From the NCBI GenBank assembly GCA_016234555.1, contig JACRBJ010000045.1:1-64000 (forward strand): 64,000 bases of DNA, given 5' to 3'. This stretch comes from Chloroflexota bacterium. Lineage in GTDB: Bacteria; Chloroflexota; Anaerolineae; Anaerolineales; Villigracilaceae. A program made the position numbers and the translations under genes. The notes under the pieces were generated by a model. The model was given only the letters and a program-made list of their open reading frames with translations. It ran no database searches and was not told the DNA's origin. Shown here piece after piece: positions 34,537 through 44,275 of the stretch. The stretch's first letter is position 1. Every line of letters starts with the position of its first letter.

Positions 34537-35525
34537 AACCCATTCCGATAAGCATCAATTTCTGAATAATGTTGCAAGAGGCTCCTTATTTTTCGCGCAT
34601 CGTCCTGACTCACCTTCGAACGTGTCGATACCTGTAATTCTGGCACGGCATTTCGTCGAAGGCGTACCAGATCGATTCCCAGGCGGTTTACAGCCAGGTC
34701 TTCAATCACTGGCCAGGGATCGCGGCAAAAATCCTCATAGGCAAATTCAACCCACGACTTCGAAACTATATGTTTTTTTTGCGCATCTATGACCCGCTCG
34801 ATCTCCATTACCTGGCGGACCGCAAATTCAACCGGATCGGTTATATCGCTGTTCAGAAGCGCTTCAGGGATTGGGTTAAAACCACCAAGCTCATGATATG
34901 CCCGTACAACCGATTGCACGATCTGTTCAGGGTCCCGCTGTACCCTTAAAAAAACAACTTCGGGCACCGCCTCATGCAAACATGCCAGACGCCAATATGC
35001 GCTTGCATTCTTGAATATTAAGGGCCGTCCTTCAATAGCCTGCATGTTCCTGACAAAGGAAATAAATCTCTGGCGAATCTGACCAGGCGTGGGGGTTCCG
35101 CGAAATATATCATCTATGAATTCATTACCTTCATTGACATCACGGATAGAGGCTGTATGCCCATAGTAATTATGAAAACCTCCCAAATTCACGCTAAAGA
35201 GGTTGTTTTTTAGCATATATCGCGAGGCACCACGAGGAAAGATCGAATGTATGTTACTTATGTATACGGAGGGGATTGCCCTAGCCAATACCTGATAAAT
35301 AATAGTACTGCCGGAACGCGGGGGGCCGACTATTAACAGACAGGCAGGTATCTCTTTCTCATTATCCACAATTGAAAAGGATAAAGAAAACACTTTATCC
35401 AGCAGATTGGCAAACGGTTTAATCGCCTTCAACATCATTCCGAGGCGTGCTGCAGGGCTGCCAGATCGCCACGCTCCATTAATGCGTCTTATCTGCCCTT
35501 CAAAACTATTATATTTGTCGACCAT
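34533..35525 (-). CDS. Sulfotransferase family protein
   Basis: This 330-residue PAPS-dependent sulfotransferase has the 5'-phosphosulfate loop in LLIVGPPRSGSTIIYQVLA (about 60-75) and the 3'-phosphate site in VVFLRVQRDPEQIVQSV (about 195-210). It may sulfate a sugar of the surface polysaccharide or a lipid head group. The ATG at 35525 is supported by GGAGATTTGACC; an in-frame start 11 codons upstream would overlap the methyltransferase gene. Confidence 0.85.
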   Translation of the reverse strand: MVDKYNSFEGQIRRINGAWRSGSPAARLGMMLKAIKPFANLLDKVFSLSFSIVDNEKEIPACLLIVGPPRSGSTIIYQVLARAIPSVYISNIHSIFPRGASRYMLKNNLFSVNLGGFHNYYGHTASIRDVNEGNEFIDDIFRGTPTPGQIRQRFISFVRNMQAIEGRPLIFKNASAYWRLACLHEAVPEVVFLRVQRDPEQIVQSVVRAYHELGGFNPIPEALLNSDITDPVEFAVRQVMEIERVIDAQKKHIVSKSWVEFAYEDFCRDPWPVIEDLAVNRLGIDLVRLRRNAVPELQVSTRSKVSQDDARKIRSLLQHYSEIDAYRNGL

Positions 35526-35542
35526 GGTCAAATCTCCAGAAA

Positions 35543-36373
35543 TTAAACTTGCGCCCACACCGCAATGGGACGCTCTTTATCGATAAAACGAACATCAAGG
35601 TTCCGTTTGCTAAACCATCCCAACACATCTTTTAGAGTATAGAAACCAAGTTCCTCAGGCAACAAGTTTATCTCAACCACTTCAATGCATTGCTGCCATG
35701 TTGAATTAGATAAGTTAATACCTGAGCGGACAGGCAGCACCGGAAGCATCAAAACAATGGGATAAATTATGATCTTCGACCACCGCCTTCCTAATCGGCG
35801 GCATAAAAATCGCGTAAATTCAAAAAGACTCCCAACAATCCCTTCCATTTTTGGATATAACCAAATACCCAGCAGGCCGCCTGGTCTGCATACTCGTACC
35901 ATTTCATCGATTGCATCCTCAGGCGAACCGGTGTATGCGATGACGCCATAGGAAAAGACAACATCAAAAGTATTCGAACAATAGGGCAATAAAAGTGCGT
36001 CTCCTGTTTGAAAGTTAAACATATGTTCGGAGTGCATCTTTGGTCTTTTCGATGCCAGTCTTGCTGCTTCCAAAGAAACGTCCATTCCAGAATAGGTGAA
36101 TGGCCCCACTTCAGCTTGCGCTAAAACGGCCGTATGCACACCGTCGCCACAGCCAACATCCAGGATGCGGACCGGGCGCTTTGATTTCTCGATTTGCTTA
36201 AAAGCGATCTGCAAAAAGCTCCTGGCTTCCGTTAATTTGCTGACGCCAATTTCCGGAAGAACATTTGTCTGCCAGTGTTCCTCAAATTCGGAACGGGTTC
36301 TGAACGAGGTTGATTTATTATCGAGAAGTGAATCTGACTTCTCTGGATCGTGTATGGATTGCCTTTTCAACAA
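35543..36373 (-). CDS. Class I SAM-dependent methyltransferase
   Basis: The 276-residue protein has a Rossmann-fold methyltransferase core with motif I VRILDVGCGDGVHTAVLA (about 62-80) and the post-motif FDVVFSYGVIAYTG. The start is a TTG at 36373 with a good AGGAG site six bases before it; no better ATG lies near. The substrate is unknown; in this cluster a sugar or lipid intermediate is likely. It precedes the sulfotransferase by 17 bases. Confidence 0.85.
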   Translation of the reverse strand: MLKRQSIHDPEKSDSLLDNKSTSFRTRSEFEEHWQTNVLPEIGVSKLTEARSFLQIAFKQIEKSKRPVRILDVGCGDGVHTAVLAQAEVGPFTYSGMDVSLEAARLASKRPKMHSEHMFNFQTGDALLLPYCSNTFDVVFSYGVIAYTGSPEDAIDEMVRVCRPGGLLGIWLYPKMEGIVGSLFEFTRFLCRRLGRRWSKIIIYPIVLMLPVLPVRSGINLSNSTWQQCIEVVEINLLPEELGFYTLKDVLGWFSKRNLDVRFIDKERPIAVWAQV

Positions 36374-36442
36374 AGACTCCTGTAACTTGGTATGAAAATA
36401 TTGTTATAAACTGATGCCGAATCAAGGATCAATAACATGCGG

Positions 36443-36742
36443 TCAAATTAACTTGATAACGATTTCAAGTTTTTCCATCGACGCCACGTCAGAATTATCT
36501 TGTCTTTCGACAAAAGTCTGTTTTTCGGTGTAATATTTTATTCGCTCACCAACGATTGCGTCCCATTTTTCAAACGTGGGGCTTGAGTAGATCGCATCCG
36601 AAAGATGCGTTTTTCGAGGGGCTAACAGCAACACGCCCGAATCTGTCGTTTTATAACTAATTCCCCCATCAGACTTTAGATTTTCTCGTATGGGTGTTCC
36701 ATCATCCGGGGAAAGTAATATTTCAACAATCTTTGTATTCAT
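36443..36742 (-). CDS. Small Trm112-like protein lacking the zinc cysteines
   Basis: The 99-residue protein has a first half (VEILLSPDDGTPIRENLKS, then GVLLLAPRKTHLSD) that follows the Trm112/YcaR pattern of small methyltransferase partners, but SPDDG stands where CPxCG would bind zinc, and no other cysteines are present. AAAGGAACATGC precedes the ATG. It lies just upstream of the methyltransferase at 35543 and may be its activator subunit (inference). A zinc-free Trm112-like fold is unproven. Confidence 0.55.
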   Translation of the reverse strand: MNTKIVEILLSPDDGTPIRENLKSDGGISYKTTDSGVLLLAPRKTHLSDAIYSSPTFEKWDAIVGERIKYYTEKQTFVERQDNSDVASMEKLEIVIKLI

Positions 36743-36815
36743 GCATGTTCCTTTATTGATATCATGGGATTAATCGGTATTTACTTGCTCTTCGCTTTGA
36801 TAAAAACATGAAAGG

Positions 36816-38045
36816 TCACGTTGGTTTGGGCGTTGCGCCCAAACAGGCCCATCTCATGGATGCTGCTATTTTTTCCCTGTCACCCACTGTAAGGGCAGGA
36901 TGGATCGGTATATTAATTGTTTTTTGACTGCTTAAAAAAGAGTTCGCAAATTCGTTATCAGAATATCTTTTATACATTTCCATGTGTGGGATACTGTAGT
37001 CAATTAACTGGCCGAGTTGGATGCCCTTTTGTGCCAGTGATCTCATAATGGGCTTGCGATCAGCGACACGAACAACAAAATGAGAATAAGTGGCGCCGTC
37101 CACAAGCGGCGGTAATATCAGGTTCCCCGTCCCCTGCAATTGCCTTACATAATATTCAGCATTTTCCCGGCGGCGGCGCACAATTTCAGAATATTTTTGC
37201 AATTGTGCCAGCCCAATTTTTGCCTCCAGGTTCAGCATCTGGTCCAGATAATCCGGTGGAAAATGGATTTTGTTATCCAAATGATAAGCTTTGGTAAAGT
37301 AATTCAACAGAGGGGTCTCTTCCTGCAGCCAGTGCACAACCCCATACACCGCCTCATTAAAAGCCGGATATACCGCAAACAAGTAAAGCATCCTTCGCAG
37401 GGATTTGATAAATCCTGCGGGAGAAAAATGCCTGTCCCGCCACTGCCGTATGCGGTCTGCCAGGGACGGATCATTCATCGTCAACATCCCGCCAAAGATG
37501 GACGTCATCTGTTTGCTGATATTCAACCCAAACAAGGCAGCGTCGCCTTCATTACAGACAAGTTTTCCATGCCAGCGTGCTCCAAAGGAATGGGCACAGT
37601 CCTGAACCACCCAGATTTTGTGTTCAAACCGTGCTTCGGCCATTCTTACAATCTCTTTCAAGCGCTCAACATTCAAAGGGTATCCGAACAGATGTGTGGC
37701 AATAATGACCTGGGTACGCTCATTGATTGCATCCTCCACTTGATCCAAATCCATGTTGTAGTCGAACAATTTAATATCCACGAATTTGGGTATGTTTCCG
37801 CTCAGCACAACGGCATGTGCCACAACATCGCAAGTGTAAGCGGGTAAGACCACCTCGGCACCTTCAATACCCAGGGCTTTAAAAAAGGCCCAAAGGGCGC
37901 TGCGCCCATACGGGAAAGCAACGGCATCTTTGGCATCGAAGGTACGGGCAAATTCAGCCTCAAAGCGAACCCGGGCGTCCGGCAAAGGCTGAAGTAACAT
38001 TGCGATTTCCTCCCCGCCCAGATAGGGTTTGAAACGTGGGATCAT
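36816..38045 (-). CDS. DegT/DnrJ/EryC1/StrS-type aminotransferase
   Basis: The 409-residue protein is a PLP-dependent fold-type I enzyme. The cofactor lysine is probably in FGLNISKQMTS (about 185), with VVQDCAHSFGA before it and YGRSALWAFFKALG near the N-terminus. Such enzymes aminate keto-sugars on nucleotide carriers. It is longer and less typical than the aminotransferase at 44276, so a different sugar or an alternative acceptor is likely. The ATG overlaps the preceding methyltransferase stop (ATGA). Confidence 0.85.
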   Translation of the reverse strand: MIPRFKPYLGGEEIAMLLQPLPDARVRFEAEFARTFDAKDAVAFPYGRSALWAFFKALGIEGAEVVLPAYTCDVVAHAVVLSGNIPKFVDIKLFDYNMDLDQVEDAINERTQVIIATHLFGYPLNVERLKEIVRMAEARFEHKIWVVQDCAHSFGARWHGKLVCNEGDAALFGLNISKQMTSIFGGMLTMNDPSLADRIRQWRDRHFSPAGFIKSLRRMLYLFAVYPAFNEAVYGVVHWLQEETPLLNYFTKAYHLDNKIHFPPDYLDQMLNLEAKIGLAQLQKYSEIVRRRRENAEYYVRQLQGTGNLILPPLVDGATYSHFVVRVADRKPIMRSLAQKGIQLGQLIDYSIPHMEMYKRYSDNEFANSFLSSQKTINIPIHPALTVGDREKIAASMRWACLGATPKPT

Positions 38046-38887
38046 TTACGCGCCTCAATTACCTGGTAAAACCCCCACATGTGCTCCGTGAACTGATCCA
38101 CCCGGTTAAGAAATGACCTGATGGGCTTTAACCACGGCAGGATATCCACCAAACGCAGAAAACCGGGTAATTGATTGGTGATGCGCACCTCTGTAAAGCT
38201 TGCGAACATTTTGCGCGATTCACGATTGCTGAATGCCTTCAATATAGGGACGCCAAATAATTCAAGAAGTGCGGTTCCCGAGGAAGAATCTCGTTGCTGG
38301 CGGGCGCGCAGGCTTTCCAGCAGCACATTTGGTTTTCCGCTTATGAAATCCACCAACCTTGAGAAAGCGCGCAGCAAGCTGGTCATCCACCACTTGGGGT
38401 TGCCTGAGCGATATAACATCACCACTGCCTGCCCGCCGGGTTTTAATAACCTGTATATCTGGCTGATACTCCCAGCTGTATCAGCAGTGTGGTGTAACAC
38501 ACCTATTGATAGGACAATGTCATAAGCATTGCTGGAAAAAGGGAGGTTTTCCGCATCCGCTTGAAGCAGGCTTACCATCGAAGCACTGCCTAATTCGGCT
38601 GCTCCAACTCGAGCCTGCCTTAACGATTGCAGTGACATATCGAGTCCATAAATAAATGCGCCGAATGATGAGATGTAATTCAATGTGCTTCCCTGACCAC
38701 ATCCGACCTCCAATACCTTTTTATCATGCCATTCGTAGTTATCCAATATCTTGTAAAGAGACGGCTCCGTACGCTGATACCATTCCATGAACTCTTGATA
38801 GGTGGACCAGGAGCCGCCGCACGGATTGGCATCCCAGAATTTCGAGCCATCTTTTTTTAACGAGTGGGTTTGTTCCATTGCTTTCAC
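38042..38887 (-). CDS. Class I SAM-dependent methyltransferase
   Basis: The 281-residue protein has motif I KKVLEVGCGQGSTLNYIS (about 53-70), FDIVLSIG-like YDIVLSIGVLHHTADT (about 118-133) and a hydrophobic C-terminal tail. The start is a GTG at 38887 with AAAGGATAAGAC in good spacing. It is sandwiched by coupling: it begins three bases after the deacetylase stop, and its own stop overlaps the aminotransferase start. It probably methylates a cluster sugar or lipid; the substrate is unknown. Confidence 0.85.
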   Translation of the reverse strand: MKAMEQTHSLKKDGSKFWDANPCGGSWSTYQEFMEWYQRTEPSLYKILDNYEWHDKKVLEVGCGQGSTLNYISSFGAFIYGLDMSLQSLRQARVGAAELGSASMVSLLQADAENLPFSSNAYDIVLSIGVLHHTADTAGSISQIYRLLKPGGQAVVMLYRSGNPKWWMTSLLRAFSRLVDFISGKPNVLLESLRARQQRDSSSGTALLELFGVPILKAFSNRESRKMFASFTEVRITNQLPGFLRLVDILPWLKPIRSFLNRVDQFTEHMWGFYQVIEARK

Positions 38888-38890
38888 GTC

Positions 38891-39865
38891 TTATCCTTTC
38901 GCCAGATGAAGGTGAGTGTAGCCCACCTTTACAGACCATTCTTTCAATGTGATAAATGTGTAGTCTTTCATAAGCATATCCATGACCTCCCGGAACAATC
39001 TCAGTTTATTTGCCAGGGGAATACGCAGGGCACGCGGCACATATTGGCCGTGCCCACCCAGCGGCACCTGATCAGCGAGGTCAGGATGGTTGTAATCTAC
39101 AAAATCAGAAAGATGGAATTGAAATTGCAAAGGATAGCCAAATGCTTTCAACGAGCACAAACTGGCGCGGAACAATTCCATGCCAGTGGAAACCAAAAAC
39201 GTGGCAAAAAAAGGCAGTCGCAAAACGGGCGTCACAGTTATTGGAAATTCAACGATTCCATTCTGTCCTTTTTGAGCAAGGCTGCGCGTACTGGTTCGAT
39301 AGGGTGCAACAGGTGCAAACATATAGCGCAGGCTTCCCATGGTTGTACGATCTGCAGCGCTTCTATCACGCATGGTATACCAATGCATAATCTTCAATAT
39401 CGGCATTAAGGAGGTTGGGTGAACAGAGGAGTCGTAAATATATCCGCGTCTTTTCAAAATGGGCAAGGCATCATCACCCACGTTCCAACCCGGAGAACGA
39501 AATCCCACAGGACGCACGCCAGTTACCTGCAAACATATCTCCTCCATGCCTGCAAGTTCTGCCTCCTTTTCCTGTTCAGAAAGTAGTCGAAATCCCTGGG
39601 CATGGGTCATTGAATGATTGGCGATTTCATGACCAGCGTCTGCCATTGCTTTCATGGACGGTTGGTTGACAGGGTATTTCATGTCATTTCCCACCATGAA
39701 CAGAGTTGCAAGTACCTGATAGGGTTCCAGAAACTTATGAAAATTCTCCAGCCCCATTCGCATTTCAACACGGGTATATCCGCCCTCACGGCGACATCCC
39801 TGGCCTTTGTATATCGACTCGAGGCTGTCAATATCACTTGTAATGGCTGCCAATAGTTTACTCAA
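38891..39865 (-). CDS. Polysaccharide deacetylase (NodB homology domain)
   Basis: This 324-residue carbohydrate esterase family 4-type protein has the metal/catalytic Asp motif in ITSDIDSLE (residues 8-16), the metal His pair in HEIANHSMTH (about 79-88) and FRSPGWNVGDDALP (about 118-131). It removes N-acetyl groups from amino sugars. The start is a TTG overlapping the preceding stop (TTGA), with AGGTGAAGA before it. No signal peptide is present, so it probably acts on cytoplasmic lipid- or nucleotide-linked intermediates. Confidence 0.88.
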   Translation of the reverse strand: MSKLLAAITSDIDSLESIYKGQGCRREGGYTRVEMRMGLENFHKFLEPYQVLATLFMVGNDMKYPVNQPSMKAMADAGHEIANHSMTHAQGFRLLSEQEKEAELAGMEEICLQVTGVRPVGFRSPGWNVGDDALPILKRRGYIYDSSVHPTSLMPILKIMHWYTMRDRSAADRTTMGSLRYMFAPVAPYRTSTRSLAQKGQNGIVEFPITVTPVLRLPFFATFLVSTGMELFRASLCSLKAFGYPLQFQFHLSDFVDYNHPDLADQVPLGGHGQYVPRALRIPLANKLRLFREVMDMLMKDYTFITLKEWSVKVGYTHLHLAKG

Positions 39866-41487
39866 ATCTTCACCTGCATTTCGACAACCTGACTTTTGTT
39901 CAATTTTTCCACAGGCACCTGAACACCAGAAAAATTCACGTTGCCTTCATTTTCAAAATATTTTGCCGATGCCATATGGATCGAGACAAAAGGCTGTCCG
40001 TAAGACAACCATTTAAGCCTGAACGAAGGTTTGCTGCGGATCGAATCGTTGACCTCAATAATATCTGCGCCAAACTTGACGGTCCGCTTCAGGCTTAAAG
40101 GAAGCCTGTTCTTTCCAACAATGAGCATATTCGCTAAAATGGCTTTTACCCAATTCCCCAAGGTCACGTTTATCATGGCCGTCAGGTTGAGCAGACGGAG
40201 AAGAACAAAACGCCACGGGTTGGGCAGTTGACGACCCATTGCATAAAAAGGAGCGTCCAAAGAAATCGAGTCTTCAGTCACGTGCGCTTTGTTGTCAAGC
40301 ACTGTCATCTGGGTAGTGCCCCAGCTACCTTTTAGATCCTGTCCGACAAAGCCCGCATCATTCCACAATACTTTGCGGGTGCTTCGATCAAATACTTTGA
40401 GCACGCCCCCATTGGATGCGCCTAATACGGAATAATAACGGGTATTGCCACGAATAAATAACCCAGCCTCAGCAAAATTTGTTTTTACAGAATCAAGTTC
40501 ACAGGGAAGAAGCGGCGCATCTATATTCCTCTTGTTATGCGCGCTGATGGCAAGCACATAACTTGAAAGCAGCGGAGCGATATTCCCCATATCTACATCC
40601 TGAATGGTGACCGTGCGGCGTGAAAGGATTGAATCCACCATAAAACGGGTCATGCTGGCCGCCATTGGAATTTCATTGGCAAGAAGCGCCAACCCACCAG
40701 GGTAATATACCGCAGTACGGCGGCTGCCATATTCACCGCCATACGTTCCATCGGGATGTATAAAATGGGAGAGGAAATTTACCGCACTTTCCAAAGACTG
40801 CTTCAATTGAGCAGAAGGACGCAGGCGATACACCTGCGCCAGGTAGTAAACACACAGGGATTGATAGCCAGGGTCAGCGCCTTCATATTCTACAAACCAG
40901 CCCTCAGAAGACTGATGCGAGAGAATTTTTTCCACAATCAGGTCTGCTCGCACCGCAAATTTAGGTTCGGAAAACATATCAGATGCGGAATATAAGGAAA
41001 GCGCCCCGCCAGCAAGATGATTGGCAATATGTCCATGTGTTTCGTTATAGGCGCTCAGGAACTCGCCAGCACGATAAAAAGACTGTTGATTTTTTTTCTG
41101 TTCCTGCTCAGGTAAAAACTCCGCAATGGTCTTGAAGGCTTCAAGCATGGGATGCAGCAGAAATGCAGTCGCGCCAAAGCTAAATTCATTTGGGAATGCC
41201 TGATCAAAAGACCCATTTTTATGTTGAATTTTTTCAGCAAAGCTCAAGCCAGCAGAAATGGACTTGACCAACACAGCTTCCATTTGTGAGCCAGATTGAC
41301 TCTTTAAATACCAAGCCAGTGGATACACATTACGCTGGAAGGTGGCCTCGGGAAAATCAACCAATTTCCAAGCCCAGTAACGGCGATCAAAACAGCCGTA
41401 AGTGGGGCTGAATGGGTCGCGGTCCTGGGCGCTTAATAAATGCCTACATGCAGTTTCAGCGAGAGGCAAAAGAGCGGTAGTTTCCAT
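39862..41487 (-). CDS. Heparinase/terpenoid-cyclase-like alpha-barrel protein
   Basis: The 541-residue protein has an N-terminal alpha/alpha toroid-like region (about residues 1-310, with repeated aromatic helices such as RRYWAWKLVDFPEATFQR) and a C-terminal beta-rich part. The layout resembles heparinase II/III-type lyases, but catalytic residues could not be assigned, so an enzymatic role is uncertain. The ATG at 41487 lies within the asnB 3' end (31-bp overlap); longer versions of the frame run further into asnB and are unlikely. It is coupled to the deacetylase. Confidence 0.65.
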   Translation of the reverse strand: METTALLPLAETACRHLLSAQDRDPFSPTYGCFDRRYWAWKLVDFPEATFQRNVYPLAWYLKSQSGSQMEAVLVKSISAGLSFAEKIQHKNGSFDQAFPNEFSFGATAFLLHPMLEAFKTIAEFLPEQEQKKNQQSFYRAGEFLSAYNETHGHIANHLAGGALSLYSASDMFSEPKFAVRADLIVEKILSHQSSEGWFVEYEGADPGYQSLCVYYLAQVYRLRPSAQLKQSLESAVNFLSHFIHPDGTYGGEYGSRRTAVYYPGGLALLANEIPMAASMTRFMVDSILSRRTVTIQDVDMGNIAPLLSSYVLAISAHNKRNIDAPLLPCELDSVKTNFAEAGLFIRGNTRYYSVLGASNGGVLKVFDRSTRKVLWNDAGFVGQDLKGSWGTTQMTVLDNKAHVTEDSISLDAPFYAMGRQLPNPWRFVLLRLLNLTAMINVTLGNWVKAILANMLIVGKNRLPLSLKRTVKFGADIIEVNDSIRSKPSFRLKWLSYGQPFVSIHMASAKYFENEGNVNFSGVQVPVEKLNKSQVVEMQVKI

Positions 41488-43372
41488 CAAGAAAATTTTC
41501 CATCCATAGTTCAAGGGAGAGCAATCCCCATATATTACGCCCAAATGCGCGCTCCGACGTGACCAAATTGTCAACTGAAACATCTTGCAGAAAGCCATTA
41601 CGACGCGCTTTCAAACTGGAGATTGTATCCATAACAAAGCCGCGGACCGGCTCCTTTTGATACCACTCATTGAGCGGTACGGGGAAGCCCATCTTGTCCT
41701 TTCGATCATATATCTGCGTGGGGACAATATTCTGCACGATCTTCCTGAAAATGTGTTTGGAACGCCCGCCTTTATATTTGATCTTGGGCGGCATGGACGC
41801 AACCAGTTCAGCAATGCGATGATCGAGCAACGGTACGCGTGATTCAAGAGAAACCGCCATACTGGTACGATCCTCCACATGCAGCAGGGCAGGCAGCAGG
41901 GTGAGCATGTCGAAGCGGGTCATCTTGTTAATGTATGAACCAATCTGTCCCTCATTGAAAAGATCACTAAATGCCTCCTCGGGTTTGTATCCGGTTTTGC
42001 CCGCAGTTAGCGATATATCCACATAATTGTGCATTTCGTTACCCCGATGAATCAGGCGCAGGTAGCGCTGGTCGGGAGTATCGAAGACGCCATCTGCCCA
42101 AAAATTCTGCAGCATGGGCTGATATCCCTGCAACTGCGGCAGGTTGGGAAGGATGGACTCAAACGTGACAACGTACTTATCATCCTCCTGGTTCCCCTGT
42201 ATACCGCCACGGATACATTCTTCAAGATACGCAACCAGATAACGGGTATAGCCGCCAAAGATTTCATCACCGCCCTGCCCGCCCAACACAACCTTGACAT
42301 TTTCACTAGCCAATTTGGAAACATAATATTGCGGGAACAAGCCAGGACCAGCGGCAGGCTCATCCATATGATAGATCAGTCGTGGCAGGATATCCACAAA
42401 GTCACGGTCGGTTGGATATACCTCATGATGAAGTGTGTGATGCAGGTCTGCCACTAGGCGCGCATGGTGTGTTTCATCGTAACGTGCGTCATCCTTGAAG
42501 CCGCCGCTAAAGGTGTGGATGGGCGAATCTAAGAGGGATGAGGCAAGCGCGGCCACAGTGGATGAATCCAGCCCGCCACTGAGATGTGCGCCAACAGGCA
42601 CGTCAGCACGCAATTGAATGCGGACAGAGTCCTCGAGCAGACGCAGCAGTTGGTGCTCAAAATAATTTTCGGTGTGATCGGTGTCAATATGAAAATCCAG
42701 CCCCCAGTATTTCTGCAGCTGCACTGATTGGCCGGGTTTAATCGTCAGACAATAACCGGGCAAAAGTTTTTGAACGCCATCAAAAAGTGTTTTCTTCCCC
42801 AAAGTAAACTGGAGCGCGAGGTAATCGGCAAGGGCATCGTAATGAATGGCAACCGGGAACTCCCCATATGCAAGCAGAGCCTTGATCTCAGACCCAAAGA
42901 GAAATGTATTATCGTAAAGTGAGTAATAAAAAGGCTTTACCCCAAAACGATCACGCGCAGCAAAAAGGGTCTGCTCTTTTGTGTCCCAAATGACAAAACT
43001 GAACATGCCGTTCAATTTGGCAAGGCATTTTGCGCCTTCGTCTTCATACAAGTGAAGGATGACCTCGGTATCCGAGTTCGACCGCATTTTATGCCCGCGT
43101 TGAATGACCTGCTGTCGCAGTTCCTGATAGTTGTAGATTTCACCGTTGAAAATGATCCAGTAGCGCCCATCTTCGTTGGTCATGGGCTGATGCCCCGCCT
43201 CCGAAAGATCGATGATGCTCAAACGCTTGTGGGCGAGACCAACGGGCCCATCCACATAATACCCCTCGTCGTCTGGACCGCGATGGCGGATCACATCCGC
43301 CATACGCTCGACAACGTTATGTTCCGCTGTGCGCGTTGAATCCAAATGAAGAATGCCGCAAATACCACACAT
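41456..43372 (-). CDS. asnB: Asparagine synthase (glutamine-hydrolysing)
   Basis: The 638-residue protein has an N-terminal class II glutamine amidotransferase domain with catalytic Cys2 (MCGICGILHLD) and a C-terminal synthetase domain with the pyrophosphate loop HLSGGLDSSTVAAL (about 265-278). Within polysaccharide clusters such AsnB paralogues often amidate uronic acids instead of aspartate. With the wbp genes next door making a diacetamido-uronic acid, amidation of that sugar is plausible (inference). Confidence 0.93.
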   Translation of the reverse strand: MCGICGILHLDSTRTAEHNVVERMADVIRHRGPDDEGYYVDGPVGLAHKRLSIIDLSEAGHQPMTNEDGRYWIIFNGEIYNYQELRQQVIQRGHKMRSNSDTEVILHLYEDEGAKCLAKLNGMFSFVIWDTKEQTLFAARDRFGVKPFYYSLYDNTFLFGSEIKALLAYGEFPVAIHYDALADYLALQFTLGKKTLFDGVQKLLPGYCLTIKPGQSVQLQKYWGLDFHIDTDHTENYFEHQLLRLLEDSVRIQLRADVPVGAHLSGGLDSSTVAALASSLLDSPIHTFSGGFKDDARYDETHHARLVADLHHTLHHEVYPTDRDFVDILPRLIYHMDEPAAGPGLFPQYYVSKLASENVKVVLGGQGGDEIFGGYTRYLVAYLEECIRGGIQGNQEDDKYVVTFESILPNLPQLQGYQPMLQNFWADGVFDTPDQRYLRLIHRGNEMHNYVDISLTAGKTGYKPEEAFSDLFNEGQIGSYINKMTRFDMLTLLPALLHVEDRTSMAVSLESRVPLLDHRIAELVASMPPKIKYKGGRSKHIFRKIVQNIVPTQIYDRKDKMGFPVPLNEWYQKEPVRGFVMDTISSLKARRNGFLQDVSVDNLVTSERAFGRNIWGLLSLELWMENFLDGNYRSFASR

Positions 43373-43387
43373 AAGAAATCCAGCTGC

Positions 43388-44248
43388 CTATAAACTGATT
43401 CTACTTACACTGCGCCGCCGCAAGGCTTGTGAGTTATACATTTCCACCGCCTGTTTGGGGTCTTTTCTGTACAAGTCACGCAGTCCGCGGTATTGACTGA
43501 TCCACCCACCAAAGGGCCAGTGATAGAGCAGCGCCATCAACAGATACCCCAGTGTGGTCACACTGCCTATCATTTTACTGTAACCTGTCTTTTGATCGTA
43601 TCGCAACACAAAAGGCACTTCAACAAATCTGGCACCTAGGATGTGAAGTTTTACAATCATTTCCAGCGTGGACGTAAACCCTAACCCACGCAGTTGGATG
43701 AAATTATTTCCAAATATACCGATGGCATCCTGAATTACCTGTGCGCGATAGGCTCGATACCCGCATGAGTAATCGCGCGTTCCCTGGATGCGAAATATAA
43801 AGTGCATAAAAGAATTCGCAGCACGGCTGATGAACGCCCGATAGCCATCCACACCTATTTGCCCGCCGCCAGGTTGAAAGCGCGATGTGTTAACTACATC
43901 GTAACCTTCATTCAGTTTTGCAAGCAGGTCAAAGATATAACTTGGTTCATGGGTGTTATCCGCTTCTACACGCACAATTACATCTTCAGGGGAGCAGCGC
44001 ATGGCAATGAATTCGAAACCATCGCGTTCTGTCTCACCCAAACCGCGGTTAATCTGATGTGTCACTATGTCCAAAGGAAGCATTTTTTGAAACTCGTTTA
44101 ATATTTCACCAGTGCGATCCACGCTTCCATCATTAACTACAACAATCCTGTGGTCTTGCACTTTTTGCTTTAAGACACCATGAATTTTAGGCAGTAGGGC
44201 TGGTAAATCCTGTTCTTCGTTATACGCGGGGACAAAAATCCAAATCAT
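43388..44248 (-). CDS. Family 2 glycosyltransferase, dolichyl-phosphate mannose synthase type
   Basis: The 286-residue enzyme has the GT2 start WIFVPAYNEEQDLPALLPK, the VVVNDGSVDRTGEIL motif (about 38-52) and a DxD-equivalent VEADNTHEP (about 95-103). The C-terminus has one weak hydrophobic stretch and no membrane domain. It probably makes a polyprenyl-phosphate sugar or adds the first sugar. The ATG at 44248 has GAGG six bases upstream; the in-frame TTG four codons earlier lies inside that site. Confidence 0.88.
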   Translation of the reverse strand: MIWIFVPAYNEEQDLPALLPKIHGVLKQKVQDHRIVVVNDGSVDRTGEILNEFQKMLPLDIVTHQINRGLGETERDGFEFIAMRCSPEDVIVRVEADNTHEPSYIFDLLAKLNEGYDVVNTSRFQPGGGQIGVDGYRAFISRAANSFMHFIFRIQGTRDYSCGYRAYRAQVIQDAIGIFGNNFIQLRGLGFTSTLEMIVKLHILGARFVEVPFVLRYDQKTGYSKMIGSVTTLGYLLMALLYHWPFGGWISQYRGLRDLYRKDPKQAVEMYNSQALRRRSVSRISL

Positions 44249-44275
44249 AAATAACCTCAAATCTCAGAAAGATTC

